Shown here in pieces: positions 51,660 to 59,775 of a stretch of 64,000 nucleotides of DNA; the first letter of the stretch is position 1, and each line of letters opens with the position of its first letter. Under the pieces are notes generated by a model. It was not told where the DNA came from. It made no database searches and saw only the letters and a program-made list of their open reading frames with translations. Both the position numbers and the translations under genes were made by a program. Source of the stretch: Planctomycetota bacterium (GTDB taxonomy: Bacteria > Planctomycetota > J058 > JAJDCP01); NCBI GenBank assembly GCA_029260765.1, contig JAJDCP010000082.1, positions 22,551 to 86,550 on the forward strand, in the 5' to 3' direction.

Positions 51660-54053
51660 ATGGCGCGACTCGTGATCACCGAACGCGGCCAGACGCGCAG
51701 CATCACTCTGGGGAAACGCACAAGCTTCGGCCGCGCCGCCGGCAACGACCTGGTCTTCGACGACAAGGACCTCTCGCGCAACCACTGCGAGATCGTGCGT
51801 CAGAACGAACGGGACTTCGTCATAGACCTCGGCAGCTTGAATGGAACGCTGGTCAACAGCGAGTTGATCAAGCGGCACCCGCTCGACGATGGCGACACCC
51901 TCGCGATCGGTAGTGTACGCATGATCTACGAGGCAGAGAGCGGCGCAACTCCCACGCGACGTCCGGTTGATATGGCTGTCGACCCCGGGAGTGGGCTGCT
52001 CAGTGACCCCTATCTGCGCCGCGTGCTGATCCGGGAAGTGCAGCGCAACAGCACCCTCGGCGCGCCCTTGTGCCTCGCCCTGGTGGGGATCCGCGCATTG
52101 CCCACACTCGAGGTCGAGTTGGGAGAAGCAGCCGTCGACCGCAGCCTGGCACAGGTCGGCCAGGCCATCGGCGACAGCCACCCCGCTCTCGAGGTGTACC
52201 GCTTCGGACTCGGTTGTGTCGCGCTGTTGTTGCCCGGCCCCCTGCAGAACGCTCGCGAGCGCGTGGCGGCGCTTCAGGTGCAGGTGGCGCAGCTCGAGCT
52301 GCTCAATAACACCCCCGCGGACAGTTGCTTTGGTCTGGCATGCCTGGGTGAGGACAGCGAGCCCTGGTCAGACTCCATCGGCCCCTCCAGCGCCGAGAAC
52401 CTGGCACTGCTGCTGCTCGAGCAAGCCGACCACGCGCTTGCCTCCGGAATGATCCAGGGCAAAGCCGTGTCTGTGTTCGGCGATGCAGGCAGCGAGGATG
52501 CCCCGCGCATCGACGCGCTGGCTGGGATCGTGACGGGCGATCCCGGCCGCGACTACAGGAATGTCTCGCTGCTGCTCGAGACCATTTTCAGCGCGCACGA
52601 GGTCGCTGAGCTCGACGAGTTGCTGCATTTCGTTGTCGATCGGCTGATCAAGATCGCGGACGCAGAGCGGGGCATTCTCTACTGGGTCTCAGAGGGTGAC
52701 GAGATCGAGATTGCGGTGGCGCGCAGCCGTGCCGGAGAAGATCTTCCCGAGGTCGACGGGACCTCGAAATCCGTCCCCCATCGCGCGCTGAAACTGGGAC
52801 GAGCCGTGGTGATGAACGCGCCTGATACCGGGGGCATGACCGCCAGCATGCTCGACCACAAGTTGCGCTCAGTGATGTGCGCGCCGGTCCAAGCGATGGG
52901 ACGCGTCGTCGGCGTGCTGTACGTCGACGGACACCGTCGCTCAGGAGCCTTTCGAAGCGCCGACGTCATCTTCTTCGAGGCTCTCTGCCGCCAGATCGGC
53001 GTGGCGATCGAGAAGAGCCGGCTGATGGAGCTGCGCAAGATCAGGCAGCGCGAGCTGGAGGAAGAGAACATCCGGCTCCGCGAAGGTCTGGCAGGGCGCA
53101 AGCCGATCATCGGTGAGAGTGAACCGATGCGGAACCTGATGACCCTGCTGGGCAAGATCGCCCCGAGTGAGGTTTCGGTGCTGATCTTCGGCGAGAGCGG
53201 CACAGGCAAGGAGGCCATCGCGCGCGGACTGCATGAGCGCTCCAACCGCTCAGATGGGCCTTTCGTGGTCGTCGACTGCGGAGCCATCTCAGAGAACCTG
53301 CTGGAGAGTCAGCTGTTCGGCCACGAGAAGGGGTCGTTCACAGGTGCGAGCGCCAAGACCGAGGGCCAGTTCGCTCAGGCGCATGGTGGCACGATCTTTC
53401 TGGATGAGGTCGGAGAGCTACCGCTGAACCTGCAGGTCAAGCTCTTGCGCGTTCTGCAGGAGAAGACCATCCAGCCGGTCGGAGGCAGCCAGCGAAAGGT
53501 CGACGTGCGGATCATTGCCGCGACCCATCGCGAGCTCGACAAGATGGTCGCGGACGGCCGCTTCCGTCAGGACCTCTTCTACCGTCTCAGCGTCTTCCCG
53601 ATCACGCTGCCGGCGCTTCGTGAACGAGGTTCTGACATTCTGCTCCTCGCTTCGCATTTCCTCGGCTGGTTCAGCGCGCTCAACCGCAAACAGATCCTCG
53701 GCTTCACCAAAGACGCACAGCAGCTGCTGCTGCGCCACAACTGGCCGGGCAATGTACGCGAGCTTGAGCACAACATCCACCGCGCAGTGCTGATCGGTGA
53801 CGGCCCATACCTGACCGGTGCTGATCTGCACCTGGGCAGCGCCGAGGCGGAGGCTCCGGGGAAGCTGACTCTGCAGGAGGCTCGACGCATCGCGAACGAT
53901 CGCTTCGAGCGGGAGATTGTGAGCGAGACGCTCAAACACACCTGTGGCAATGTGACCCGCGCGGCCGAAGAGCTGCAGGTCTCACGCCAGATCCTGCAAA
54001 AGCTGATGCGCAAGCACGAGATCCGCCGCGAACGATTCGTGCGCCGAGGCTGA
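51660..54053 (+). CDS. FHA / degenerate GGDEF / GAF sigma-54-dependent transcription activator
   Basis: From the ATG at 51660 (AGGA five bases upstream) the 797 residues run in four parts. An FHA domain comes first (GKRTSFGRAAGND, LSRNHCEI, LGSLNGTLVN; 1-95). A region near 115-285 has the helix-strand order of GGDEF domains but reads RFGLGCVALLLPG where the catalytic GGDEF should be. A GAF domain follows (about 300-480). A sigma-54 AAA+ core has Walker A GESGTGKE near 511, GSFTGA near 560 in place of GAFTGA, FLDEVGEL, and the arginine-finger region PALRERGSDI. A Fis-type helix-turn-helix ends it (CGNVTRAAEELQVSRQIL). The FHA domain suggests that it is switched by a phospho-Thr partner rather than by a response-regulator receiver. 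The ORF can be extended upstream, overlapping the previous gene, but not credibly. Confidence 0.92.
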   Translation: MARLVITERGQTRSITLGKRTSFGRAAGNDLVFDDKDLSRNHCEIVRQNERDFVIDLGSLNGTLVNSELIKRHPLDDGDTLAIGSVRMIYEAESGATPTRRPVDMAVDPGSGLLSDPYLRRVLIREVQRNSTLGAPLCLALVGIRALPTLEVELGEAAVDRSLAQVGQAIGDSHPALEVYRFGLGCVALLLPGPLQNARERVAALQVQVAQLELLNNTPADSCFGLACLGEDSEPWSDSIGPSSAENLALLLLEQADHALASGMIQGKAVSVFGDAGSEDAPRIDALAGIVTGDPGRDYRNVSLLLETIFSAHEVAELDELLHFVVDRLIKIADAERGILYWVSEGDEIEIAVARSRAGEDLPEVDGTSKSVPHRALKLGRAVVMNAPDTGGMTASMLDHKLRSVMCAPVQAMGRVVGVLYVDGHRRSGAFRSADVIFFEALCRQIGVAIEKSRLMELRKIRQRELEEENIRLREGLAGRKPIIGESEPMRNLMTLLGKIAPSEVSVLIFGESGTGKEAIARGLHERSNRSDGPFVVVDCGAISENLLESQLFGHEKGSFTGASAKTEGQFAQAHGGTIFLDEVGELPLNLQVKLLRVLQEKTIQPVGGSQRKVDVRIIAATHRELDKMVADGRFRQDLFYRLSVFPITLPALRERGSDILLLASHFLGWFSALNRKQILGFTKDAQQLLLRHNWPGNVRELEHNIHRAVLIGDGPYLTGADLHLGSAEAEAPGKLTLQEARRIANDRFEREIVSETLKHTCGNVTRAAEELQVSRQILQKLMRKHEIRRERFVRRG

Positions 54054-54095
54054 GGGGGCCTTCGTTACGGCCCTCGGACCACGGTCATCCTCGGA

Positions 54096-54282
54096 GTCGG
54101 GGTCGGTGGTCGGTGTCCGGGTCGGTGGTCGGGTGTCGGTGTCCGGGTCCGGGTCCGGATCCGCATCCGGGTCCGAATCCGAGTGCGGATCCGAGTCCGA
54201 GTCCGAGTCCGAATCCGAGTGGGGATCCGAGGCCGAGTCCGAGTCCGAGTCCGAGTCCGAGTCCGAGTCCGAGTCCGAGTCC
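54096..54282. repeat. Hexanucleotide microsatellite (GAGTCC / GGGTCC)
   Basis: About 190 bp of imperfect then near-perfect 6-bp units; 54227-54282 is almost pure GAGTCC. A short GGGTCC run recurs at 54420-54436. Such arrays change length by slippage. Confidence 0.85.
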
Positions 54283-54449
54283 GTTCCCTGAGACAGCCTC
54301 TCGCAGAGCGCCGCTACAGAAGCCGGCTTCGATTCGGTAGTTGGACGCGGTCGCTACCGACAGTTGCCGCCGATACTCCTCCAGGCCGGTTGCATCGAAC
54401 CCACGTAACGAGCTCTGGAGTCCGGGTCCGGGTCCGTTCCCTGAGACAG
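54281..54449 (-). repeat. Dispersed repeat, copy 2, with an internal duplication
   Basis: Blocks 54300-54333 and 54378-54415 match copy 1 at 30.1-30.3 kb in inverted orientation. In addition CCGTTCCCTGAGACAG occurs twice (54281-54296 and 54434-54449), each time directly after GAGTCC/GGGTCC units, so the hexanucleotide belongs to the element's edge. Confidence 0.7.
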
Positions 54450-54618
54450 TCGCCCGTAGACCGCCGCTGTGGTCAGATCGCCAAGCGACCCGTGCACTGA
54501 ACTCCGACCGGCCAGTGTGGCGCCAACGACGTTCCAACGGCGCCGAGAAGCCGGCATGGTTCGCCAACAAGAAAACGGGCGGGGAATACCCGCCCGTCGC
54601 CTGCGCCCTGGCAATCGC

Positions 54619-57165
54619 TCAACTCTTGCTGTCTTCTCCGCGCATCTTCTTGTACTTCTCTTTCAACACATCGGGAACCTCGTCATACACGTAGGTCTGC
54701 CCGCTTTGTTGCCCCGTCTCCATCAGCGGCGGCGGAGGCCCATCGGGATCCATGTACTCATCGTCGTCGTCAAAGTCGTCGTCGCCGAAGTCGTCGTCGT
54801 CCGGGAAATCGGGAATCGCGAGACCCGAGGTGCGCATACCCTGAGCTTGGTCCAGAATCGCCGAGGATGGCGGAGCCAGCTCCGCGAAATCTTCATCGTC
54901 GTCATCCGGAAAATCAGGGATCGTCATGCCTGAGGTGCGCAGCCCCTGCTCCTGATCTACCGGTGTCGAAGGGGGCGCCAGCGCCCCGAAGCCGTCGTCG
55001 TCCTCTTCATCATCCACGAAGTCCGGAACCTGGAACTCCATGGTTTTGAAGCCTGTGGGGTGCTGGGCGGGGGCCTCGGTCGGTGCGCTCAGACCCGCGT
55101 CATCATCTTCTTCATCCTCGGCGAAACCAGGGACTTGGAACTCCATCGTCTGGAAACCACCAGGTGCCTTCGGCGCCCCCGCCTCGGCGGCTCCTGCCGG
55201 CGGTACAACCGGAGCAGGCGGCTGGTCGTCGTCGTCGTCGTCATCGTCCATGAAGTCTGGGACCTGGAATTCCATCGTCTTGAAGCCCGAGGCCGGTGCA
55301 CCTGGAGCAGCAGCAGCGGCTTCGGGCGCGGCGAGGTCATCGTCGTCTTCTTCGCCGAAGCCGGGAACCTGGAATTCCATCGTCTGGAACTTGGGGCTGG
55401 CCGGGGGCACCGGTCCTTCGGCCGTATCAGGGGCCGCGGGCGGCGGCAGGTCAGCCGGCGGCGCCGGCTGGTCGTCATCGTCATCGTCATCGTCGTCCAT
55501 GAAGTCCGGGACCTGGAACTCCATCGTCTTGAAACCCGACGGAGTCTGCTTGGGGGCCGCGGCCGCTTCCTTTGGAGATGACAGGCCCGCATCCGGGTCG
55601 TCGTCATCATCGTCGTCCATGAAGTCCGGGACCTGGAACTCCATCGTCTTGAAGCCCGACGGGGACGCCTTGGGCGCTTCTTCCGGTGCCGTCAGTCCCT
55701 CGTCATCCTCGTCATCCGAGAAGCTGGGGACCTGGAATTCCATCGTGTTGAATTTGCCCCCACCCGGAGCCTCAGCTACCGGCTGGGCCGGAGTCCCGGT
55801 CGACGAGACGTAGTCGTCATCGTCGTCGTCGTCCATGAAGTCCGGGACCTGGAACTCCATCGTCTTGAAGCCCGACGGGGACGCCTTGGGAGCTTCGCTT
55901 GGCGAAGACAGGCCGTCGTCGTCGAGTTGGGGGACATCGACCATCTGGGTCGGCGGATGCGCCGCGGCATCAAAGGCCGGCGCCCCGAGCACTTTGGTCT
56001 TCTTATGGAGGGCGCGCTCGTCTTCATCGACCAGGGGCGGAAACGCAGGAGGCGCACCGGCGTCGATCTCAGCAACGTCGAGCAACTTGGTTCTGGGATG
56101 CGCCTTGCCTGCGTCCTCCCCCTCAAGGTCGGGAACACCGACCATCTGGGTTCGAGGATGGCCCGCCGCAGGCTGGTCTTTCTCCGTCAGCGACGAGTAG
56201 TCGACCAGCCGGGTCTTCGGGCGCTGCTCGGGCTCTTCGGCCGCCGAGGCGATCTCAGAATAGTCGACCAGGCGTGTCTTGGGATGCGCTGCGGCTGCGC
56301 CGGCAAGGGGAGGCGGCCCAGCCATCGGAGGAGGGCCAGCCAAGGGCGGAGGCGCGCTCGCCGCCGCGGCCAGGGGCGGAGGAAATCCCGGACCGGGCAT
56401 CGGTGGCGGCGCCGCTCCGACCACAGCCGACGGCGGGAGGACCCCCGTCGACGGCGCCAACGCGGCCATAGGCGGCGGCTCGTCACGCGGATCCTGCTGG
56501 CTTGAGCGCAGGAACTGCTTCGAAGCATCGACAGGCTCTTCCTCGGCGAGCTGGAAAACCAGTGTCGAATAGCCGAGCTTGATCTTGTCGCCCGGCATCA
56601 TGCGATGCCGATCAACCCGCTTGTCGTTGACGCGGAAGCCGTTGGTGCTGCCAAGATCGGTGATGTAGTGGCAACCGTCGAGGACATCGACCCGGCAGTG
56701 GTTCCTCGACACCTTGATGTCCATCACCGTGATGTCTGCCTCGGTACCACGGCCCATCACGTAGGAGTTCTTACTGCTCAATTCGAAGATCTTGCCCTTG
56801 TCCGCACCCTCGAGGACACAAAACTCCGGGCCTCTAGCAGCAGGCACCGAGAGCGTCTGTTCGGACAGGTTCACGTCGACCACGAACTGCAGACAGGTGT
56901 TTCCGATCTTGAGCAGATCGGTGTCGTAGAGCTGTTTCTTGATCACCCGCTTGTCATTGACGAACAAGCCGTTGCCACTGACGTCGTAGACCGTGAACTG
57001 CTTGTTCGCCTCACGGTAGATCCGGCAATGGATCGCAGCAATTGCCGGATCTGGGATATGGATGGACGCCGAAGGATTACTCCCCAGATCGTAGGTGGTG
57101 TCGCCTTGTAGGCGAAACTCACGACCTGGATTCAGCCCCTCCGTCACGATCAGTCGCACACTCAT
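54619..57165 (-). CDS. Double-FHA protein with a long tail of Thr-centred acidic repeats
   Basis: Two N-terminal FHA domains are clear: one near 22-90 (LGSNPSASIHIPD, SGNGLFVNDKRV) and one near 110-205 (VMGRGTEADITV, VSRNHCRVD, LGSTNGFRVNDKRV). A Pro/Ala linker follows. The tail then has about 16 short repeats built round one Thr. Six are of the form HPKTRLVDY or HPRTQMVGV, eight of the form GFKTMEFQVPDFMDDDDDD, and two of the form GLRTSGMTIPDFPDDDDED. FHA domains read phospho-Thr with selectivity at the +3 residue, and most of these Thr have V, L or F there. The tail has no predicted fold or membrane segment. It may be a multi-site kinase substrate that folds back on its own FHA domains or gathers other FHA proteins; this is inference. 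Confidence 0.88.
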   Translation of the reverse strand: MSVRLIVTEGLNPGREFRLQGDTTYDLGSNPSASIHIPDPAIAAIHCRIYREANKQFTVYDVSGNGLFVNDKRVIKKQLYDTDLLKIGNTCLQFVVDVNLSEQTLSVPAARGPEFCVLEGADKGKIFELSSKNSYVMGRGTEADITVMDIKVSRNHCRVDVLDGCHYITDLGSTNGFRVNDKRVDRHRMMPGDKIKLGYSTLVFQLAEEEPVDASKQFLRSSQQDPRDEPPPMAALAPSTGVLPPSAVVGAAPPPMPGPGFPPPLAAAASAPPPLAGPPPMAGPPPLAGAAAAHPKTRLVDYSEIASAAEEPEQRPKTRLVDYSSLTEKDQPAAGHPRTQMVGVPDLEGEDAGKAHPRTKLLDVAEIDAGAPPAFPPLVDEDERALHKKTKVLGAPAFDAAAHPPTQMVDVPQLDDDGLSSPSEAPKASPSGFKTMEFQVPDFMDDDDDDDYVSSTGTPAQPVAEAPGGGKFNTMEFQVPSFSDDEDDEGLTAPEEAPKASPSGFKTMEFQVPDFMDDDDDDDPDAGLSSPKEAAAAPKQTPSGFKTMEFQVPDFMDDDDDDDDDQPAPPADLPPPAAPDTAEGPVPPASPKFQTMEFQVPGFGEEDDDDLAAPEAAAAAPGAPASGFKTMEFQVPDFMDDDDDDDDQPPAPVVPPAGAAEAGAPKAPGGFQTMEFQVPGFAEDEEDDDAGLSAPTEAPAQHPTGFKTMEFQVPDFVDDEEDDDGFGALAPPSTPVDQEQGLRTSGMTIPDFPDDDDEDFAELAPPSSAILDQAQGMRTSGLAIPDFPDDDDFGDDDFDDDDEYMDPDGPPPPLMETGQQSGQTYVYDEVPDVLKEKYKKMRGEDSKS

Positions 57166-57228
57166 CCGTTGCCGCCCCTGTTTTCGCCGACGCCCTGCAG
57201 GTGATGGAATTGAAGATCTAGACCGTTC

Positions 57229-57257
57229 AGAATAGCAGGCTGGCCAGCTTTGGACAA
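57229..57257 (-). promoter_or_regulatory. Candidate sigma-70 promoter for the double-FHA gene
   Basis: On the minus strand: TTGTCC (57257-57252), a 17-base spacer, TATTCT (57234-57229). Confidence 0.45.
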
Positions 57258-57290
57258 TTTCTTTCGGCTGTCAGGTCGCAGTTCGGGAGG

Positions 57291-58676
57291 TCATCCAAGG
57301 CCCGAGAAATCAGCCTGTTGGAGGTGGGTCTTGACCCTATGCAGGAAGCGGTTTCCCAACTTGCCGTCGACGACCCGGTGGTCATACGACAGTGCCAGAT
57401 ACATCATGTGGCGCACTGCGATCACATCCTCGCCGTCGAGCTCTAGCACCATGGGCCGCTTGACGACTTCACCCATACGCAGAATGCCGATCTGGGGCTG
57501 ATTGATAATCGGTGTGCCGAAGAGGTTTCCCTCTTTGCCGGGGTTGCTGATGGTGAAGGACCCATCGGCGAGATCCGAAGGTTCGAGCGTTCCCTCACGC
57601 GCACGTTCGGAGAGCATAGCGATCACGCGAGCGATGCCGGCCAGGTTCATGTTGTGCGCTCCCCGCACCACCGGAACCAGTAAGCCCTGCTGGGTCTCGA
57701 CCGCCACACCCACGTTGATCTCACGCCGCACCACGAGATGCTCGGCCTGCACGGTCGCATTGATCTCCGGGAAATCCTTGATCGCACGGACTGTGGCATC
57801 GACCACGAAAGGCAGCACCGTGAGATTGATGCCCTCCTGCTCAAAACTCTTCTGATGCTCCCGGCGTAGCTGCATCACCCGCGTCACGTCGACTTCGGCT
57901 ACCGAGGTGACGTGCGGAGCAACCTGGCTCGAGAAGACCATATGCTCGGCGATGATGCGCCGCCGCCGAGAAAACGGCACGATGCGGTCCCCCGGTTTCG
58001 GGGTATAGACCGGGACCTTGTACAGTCCGCCAAACGGTGAGTAGGCGGGATCACGGGCCGCGATGGGGGCTGCCCGCGGCGGTTCACCGCCGGACTCCGC
58101 CTGGAACATAGGCTCAGTCGGCTCCTCCCGCATCTTGAGCACGACCGACGCTCGGCCGGTGGTCAAAGGCGGCCCGGGCGGCGGTGGCACGGTACCTGAG
58201 CCCGCCCTGGGCGTCTGCGCGACGAATTCGAGCATATCCGCCTTGGTGACCCGACCGCCCGATCCCGTTCCCTGCACCTGGGCCAGGTTGACGCCGGAGT
58301 CTTCTGCCATCTTGCGAACCACAGGCGAGCTGAGGTGTGGCTGTTCACCGGTGCGCCGCAGCTTCCCGCTCGAGGGCGCTTGCAATTCGGCCTTAGAGCC
58401 GGTGCTATCAGGCTCGGCCAGCGGCTCTTCGGGTGCATCCTCTGCGGACCCGATGGAAAGCAACGGCGTCCCCACGGGCACAGTCTGTCCCTCTGCGACC
58501 AGCAGACGGCGCACGACTCCCTCCACAGTGCTCGGCACTTCGGTGTCGATCTTGTCGGTGGAGATCCGGCAGACGGTCTGGTCTTTTTTGACCGACTCGC
58601 CCACTTCGACCAGCCACTCCGACAAAGTGCCTTCGACGACGCTCTCTCCCAACTGCGGCATGTCTACCGTGGGCAC
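57291..58676 (-). CDS. 2-oxo acid dehydrogenase E2, dihydrolipoyl acyltransferase
   Basis: The E2 core of a 2-oxo acid dehydrogenase complex, which moves an acyl group from lipoate to CoA. A lipoyl domain occupies residues 1-80, with the lipoyl Lys42 in STDKIDTEVPS. A peripheral subunit-binding domain lies near 133-165 (SSPVVRKMAEDSGVNLAQV, GSGGRVTKADML). The catalytic domain ends with DHRVVDGKLGNRFL, holding the active His (about 433) and Asp (about 437). The single lipoyl domain and TDKIDTEVPS resemble SucB- and BkdB-like enzymes; which complex it serves cannot be told. Genes for E1 and E3 are not adjacent. Confidence 0.93.
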   Translation of the reverse strand: MPTVDMPQLGESVVEGTLSEWLVEVGESVKKDQTVCRISTDKIDTEVPSTVEGVVRRLLVAEGQTVPVGTPLLSIGSAEDAPEEPLAEPDSTGSKAELQAPSSGKLRRTGEQPHLSSPVVRKMAEDSGVNLAQVQGTGSGGRVTKADMLEFVAQTPRAGSGTVPPPPGPPLTTGRASVVLKMREEPTEPMFQAESGGEPPRAAPIAARDPAYSPFGGLYKVPVYTPKPGDRIVPFSRRRRIIAEHMVFSSQVAPHVTSVAEVDVTRVMQLRREHQKSFEQEGINLTVLPFVVDATVRAIKDFPEINATVQAEHLVVRREINVGVAVETQQGLLVPVVRGAHNMNLAGIARVIAMLSERAREGTLEPSDLADGSFTISNPGKEGNLFGTPIINQPQIGILRMGEVVKRPMVLELDGEDVIAVRHMMYLALSYDHRVVDGKLGNRFLHRVKTHLQQADFSGLG

Positions 58677-58706
58677 GACGACCCTCCTCTACCCCGGCTC
58701 TCGCCG

Positions 58707-58736
58707 ATTATGGTGCGGACGCGCTGAGAATACCAA
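58707..58736 (-). promoter_or_regulatory. Candidate sigma-70 promoter for the E2 gene
   Basis: On the minus strand: TTGGTA (58736-58731), an 18-base spacer, CATAAT (58712-58707; 5 of 6), about 30 bases before the start. Confidence 0.45.
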
Positions 58737-58801
58737 GGCCTCCGAGCAGACGCAAGCAGCCTGCACTTGCTCTATGAAAGCAGGCTTCCCAGCGCATCTT
58801 T

Positions 58802-58828
58802 TTGCGATCTGCGCGCGCTCGCTATACT
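58802..58828 (+). promoter_or_regulatory. Weak candidate promoter for the SET-domain gene
   Basis: TATACT (58823-58828; 5 of 6) with TTGCGA 15 bases upstream (58802-58807). The short spacer lowers confidence. Confidence 0.3.
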
Positions 58829-58878
58829 TTCGGGGTGCCTGCCCGGTCTCAACTCAGCTGCCACCCAGGAGCGAGCGC

Positions 58879-59256
58879 GTGCCAGAGATCTTCATCCATC
58901 CGTCGCTGGCGGTCCGCCGATCTCCCATCGGCGGCTTCGGCGTTTTCGCCAGCGCAGCGATTGCCGCAAACACAGAGATCGAGCGGGCCTACCATATCCT
59001 CTTCCCGCTGAATTCCGACTGCCTCTTCGACTACCGCTTCAACTGGCCCAAAAAGAACAAGACCCACTACTCGGTGGCGCTCGGTTTCGGCTCGATCTAC
59101 AACCATGCCAGTGACTCCAATGCCGACTGGCGCACCGATCTCGAGAATAAGGTATTCGTCTTCTACACAGTGCGAGACGTCGCAGCGGACGAAGAGCTGC
59201 TGATCAACTACGGCGGCGCCTGGTGGGACCGCCGAAACTACAAGAACCAGGTCTGA
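58879..59256 (+). CDS. Small SET-domain protein (putative lysine methyltransferase)
   Basis: Starting at GTG 58879 with AGGAG seven bases upstream, the 125-residue product is almost only a SET domain. It has SPIGGFGVFASAAIAANTEI at the N-terminus, YNHASDSNADW (the conserved N-H pair of the AdoMet pocket), then DEELLINYGGAWWDRR with the usual E-x-x-x-x-Y. SET proteins methylate lysines of protein targets. Bacterial single-domain forms exist, and their substrates are mostly unknown. A much longer frame extends upstream but overlaps the divergent E2 gene and is a shadow. It converges on the next gene with a 9-bp gap. Confidence 0.85.
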   Translation: MPEIFIHPSLAVRRSPIGGFGVFASAAIAANTEIERAYHILFPLNSDCLFDYRFNWPKKNKTHYSVALGFGSIYNHASDSNADWRTDLENKVFVFYTVRDVAADEELLINYGGAWWDRRNYKNQV

Positions 59257-59265
59257 GTCGTCTGC

Positions 59266-59736
59266 TCAGAAACTGTGCACGAACGGCAGAAACTCGACCG
59301 GCCTGGAACACGGACGCACAAGCCGGAATTGTGCAGGAGTCAAGGCAGGTTTCGCCTCGCCCTTGAGAGGCTTTGCCTCTTCGGCCCCTCGACCGACCAG
59401 AAAACGGAACCAGATCGGCGTCGGCCCGGCCTGCAATAAGTGCTCTTTGTTGACGATCCCCTGCTTCTTGTTGTCGAGCTTGCAGATCAGACAATTGTCC
59501 TTGATGCTGCCGGCCAGGAATTCAGCGATCTTGTTGGCGGGCTCGGCAGCTTCGCGGAACACCTCGACCTTCACAGCTGTGCCGTCAGGAACCCAACGGG
59601 TCTCACAGTGCAAGTAGAGCGTCTGGTGCAGCAGCGCACGGGGTCGGCTGGCGAATGCCCGCTCGATGCCGCGCGCGAGGACCTTGTGGTGCTCGACACC
59701 GGTGGGTTCATCGGCAAAGACGGGGACTTTCGACAT
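59266..59736 (-). CDS. Protein of unknown function, last gene of a four-gene operon
   Basis: I chose the ATG at 59736, which has AGGAG six bases upstream; the longer frame begins 11 codons earlier inside the spacer. The 156-residue product has no signal peptide or membrane segment. Its middle (TLYLHCETRWVPDGTAVKVE, then strand-like stretches with NCLICKLDNKK) reads like a beta-sandwich. I recognise no family. It follows the 625-codon gene by 39 bp. Confidence 0.75.
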   Translation of the reverse strand: MSKVPVFADEPTGVEHHKVLARGIERAFASRPRALLHQTLYLHCETRWVPDGTAVKVEVFREAAEPANKIAEFLAGSIKDNCLICKLDNKKQGIVNKEHLLQAGPTPIWFRFLVGRGAEEAKPLKGEAKPALTPAQFRLVRPCSRPVEFLPFVHSF

Positions 59737-59775
59737 CTTCGACTCCTCTCCTGCCGAACAGGCAGGCACGGTCCA

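Larger units (their letters stand above)
54054..54618. other. 565-bp intergenic stretch made mostly of repeats
   Basis: It lies between two convergent regulatory genes. It holds a weak hairpin just after the activator (near 54054-54085), the hexanucleotide array, and copy 2 of the dispersed repeat. The small open frames across it (SESE or LGLG polymers) are products of the simple repeat. Confidence 0.6.

Noticed and set aside
54106..54291. Open frame encoding a Ser-Glu polymer
   Set aside because: It comes from the GAGTCC hexanucleotide array, with no ribosome site or upstream promoter.
55040..55813. Plus-strand frame rich in Ser and Gly opposite the double-FHA gene
   Set aside because: The Ser runs are the complement of the Asp runs in the real gene.
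58063..58878. Upstream extension of the SET-domain frame
   Set aside because: It runs opposite the lipoyl acyltransferase gene; the GTG at 58879 has its own AGGAG site and starts just before the SET domain.
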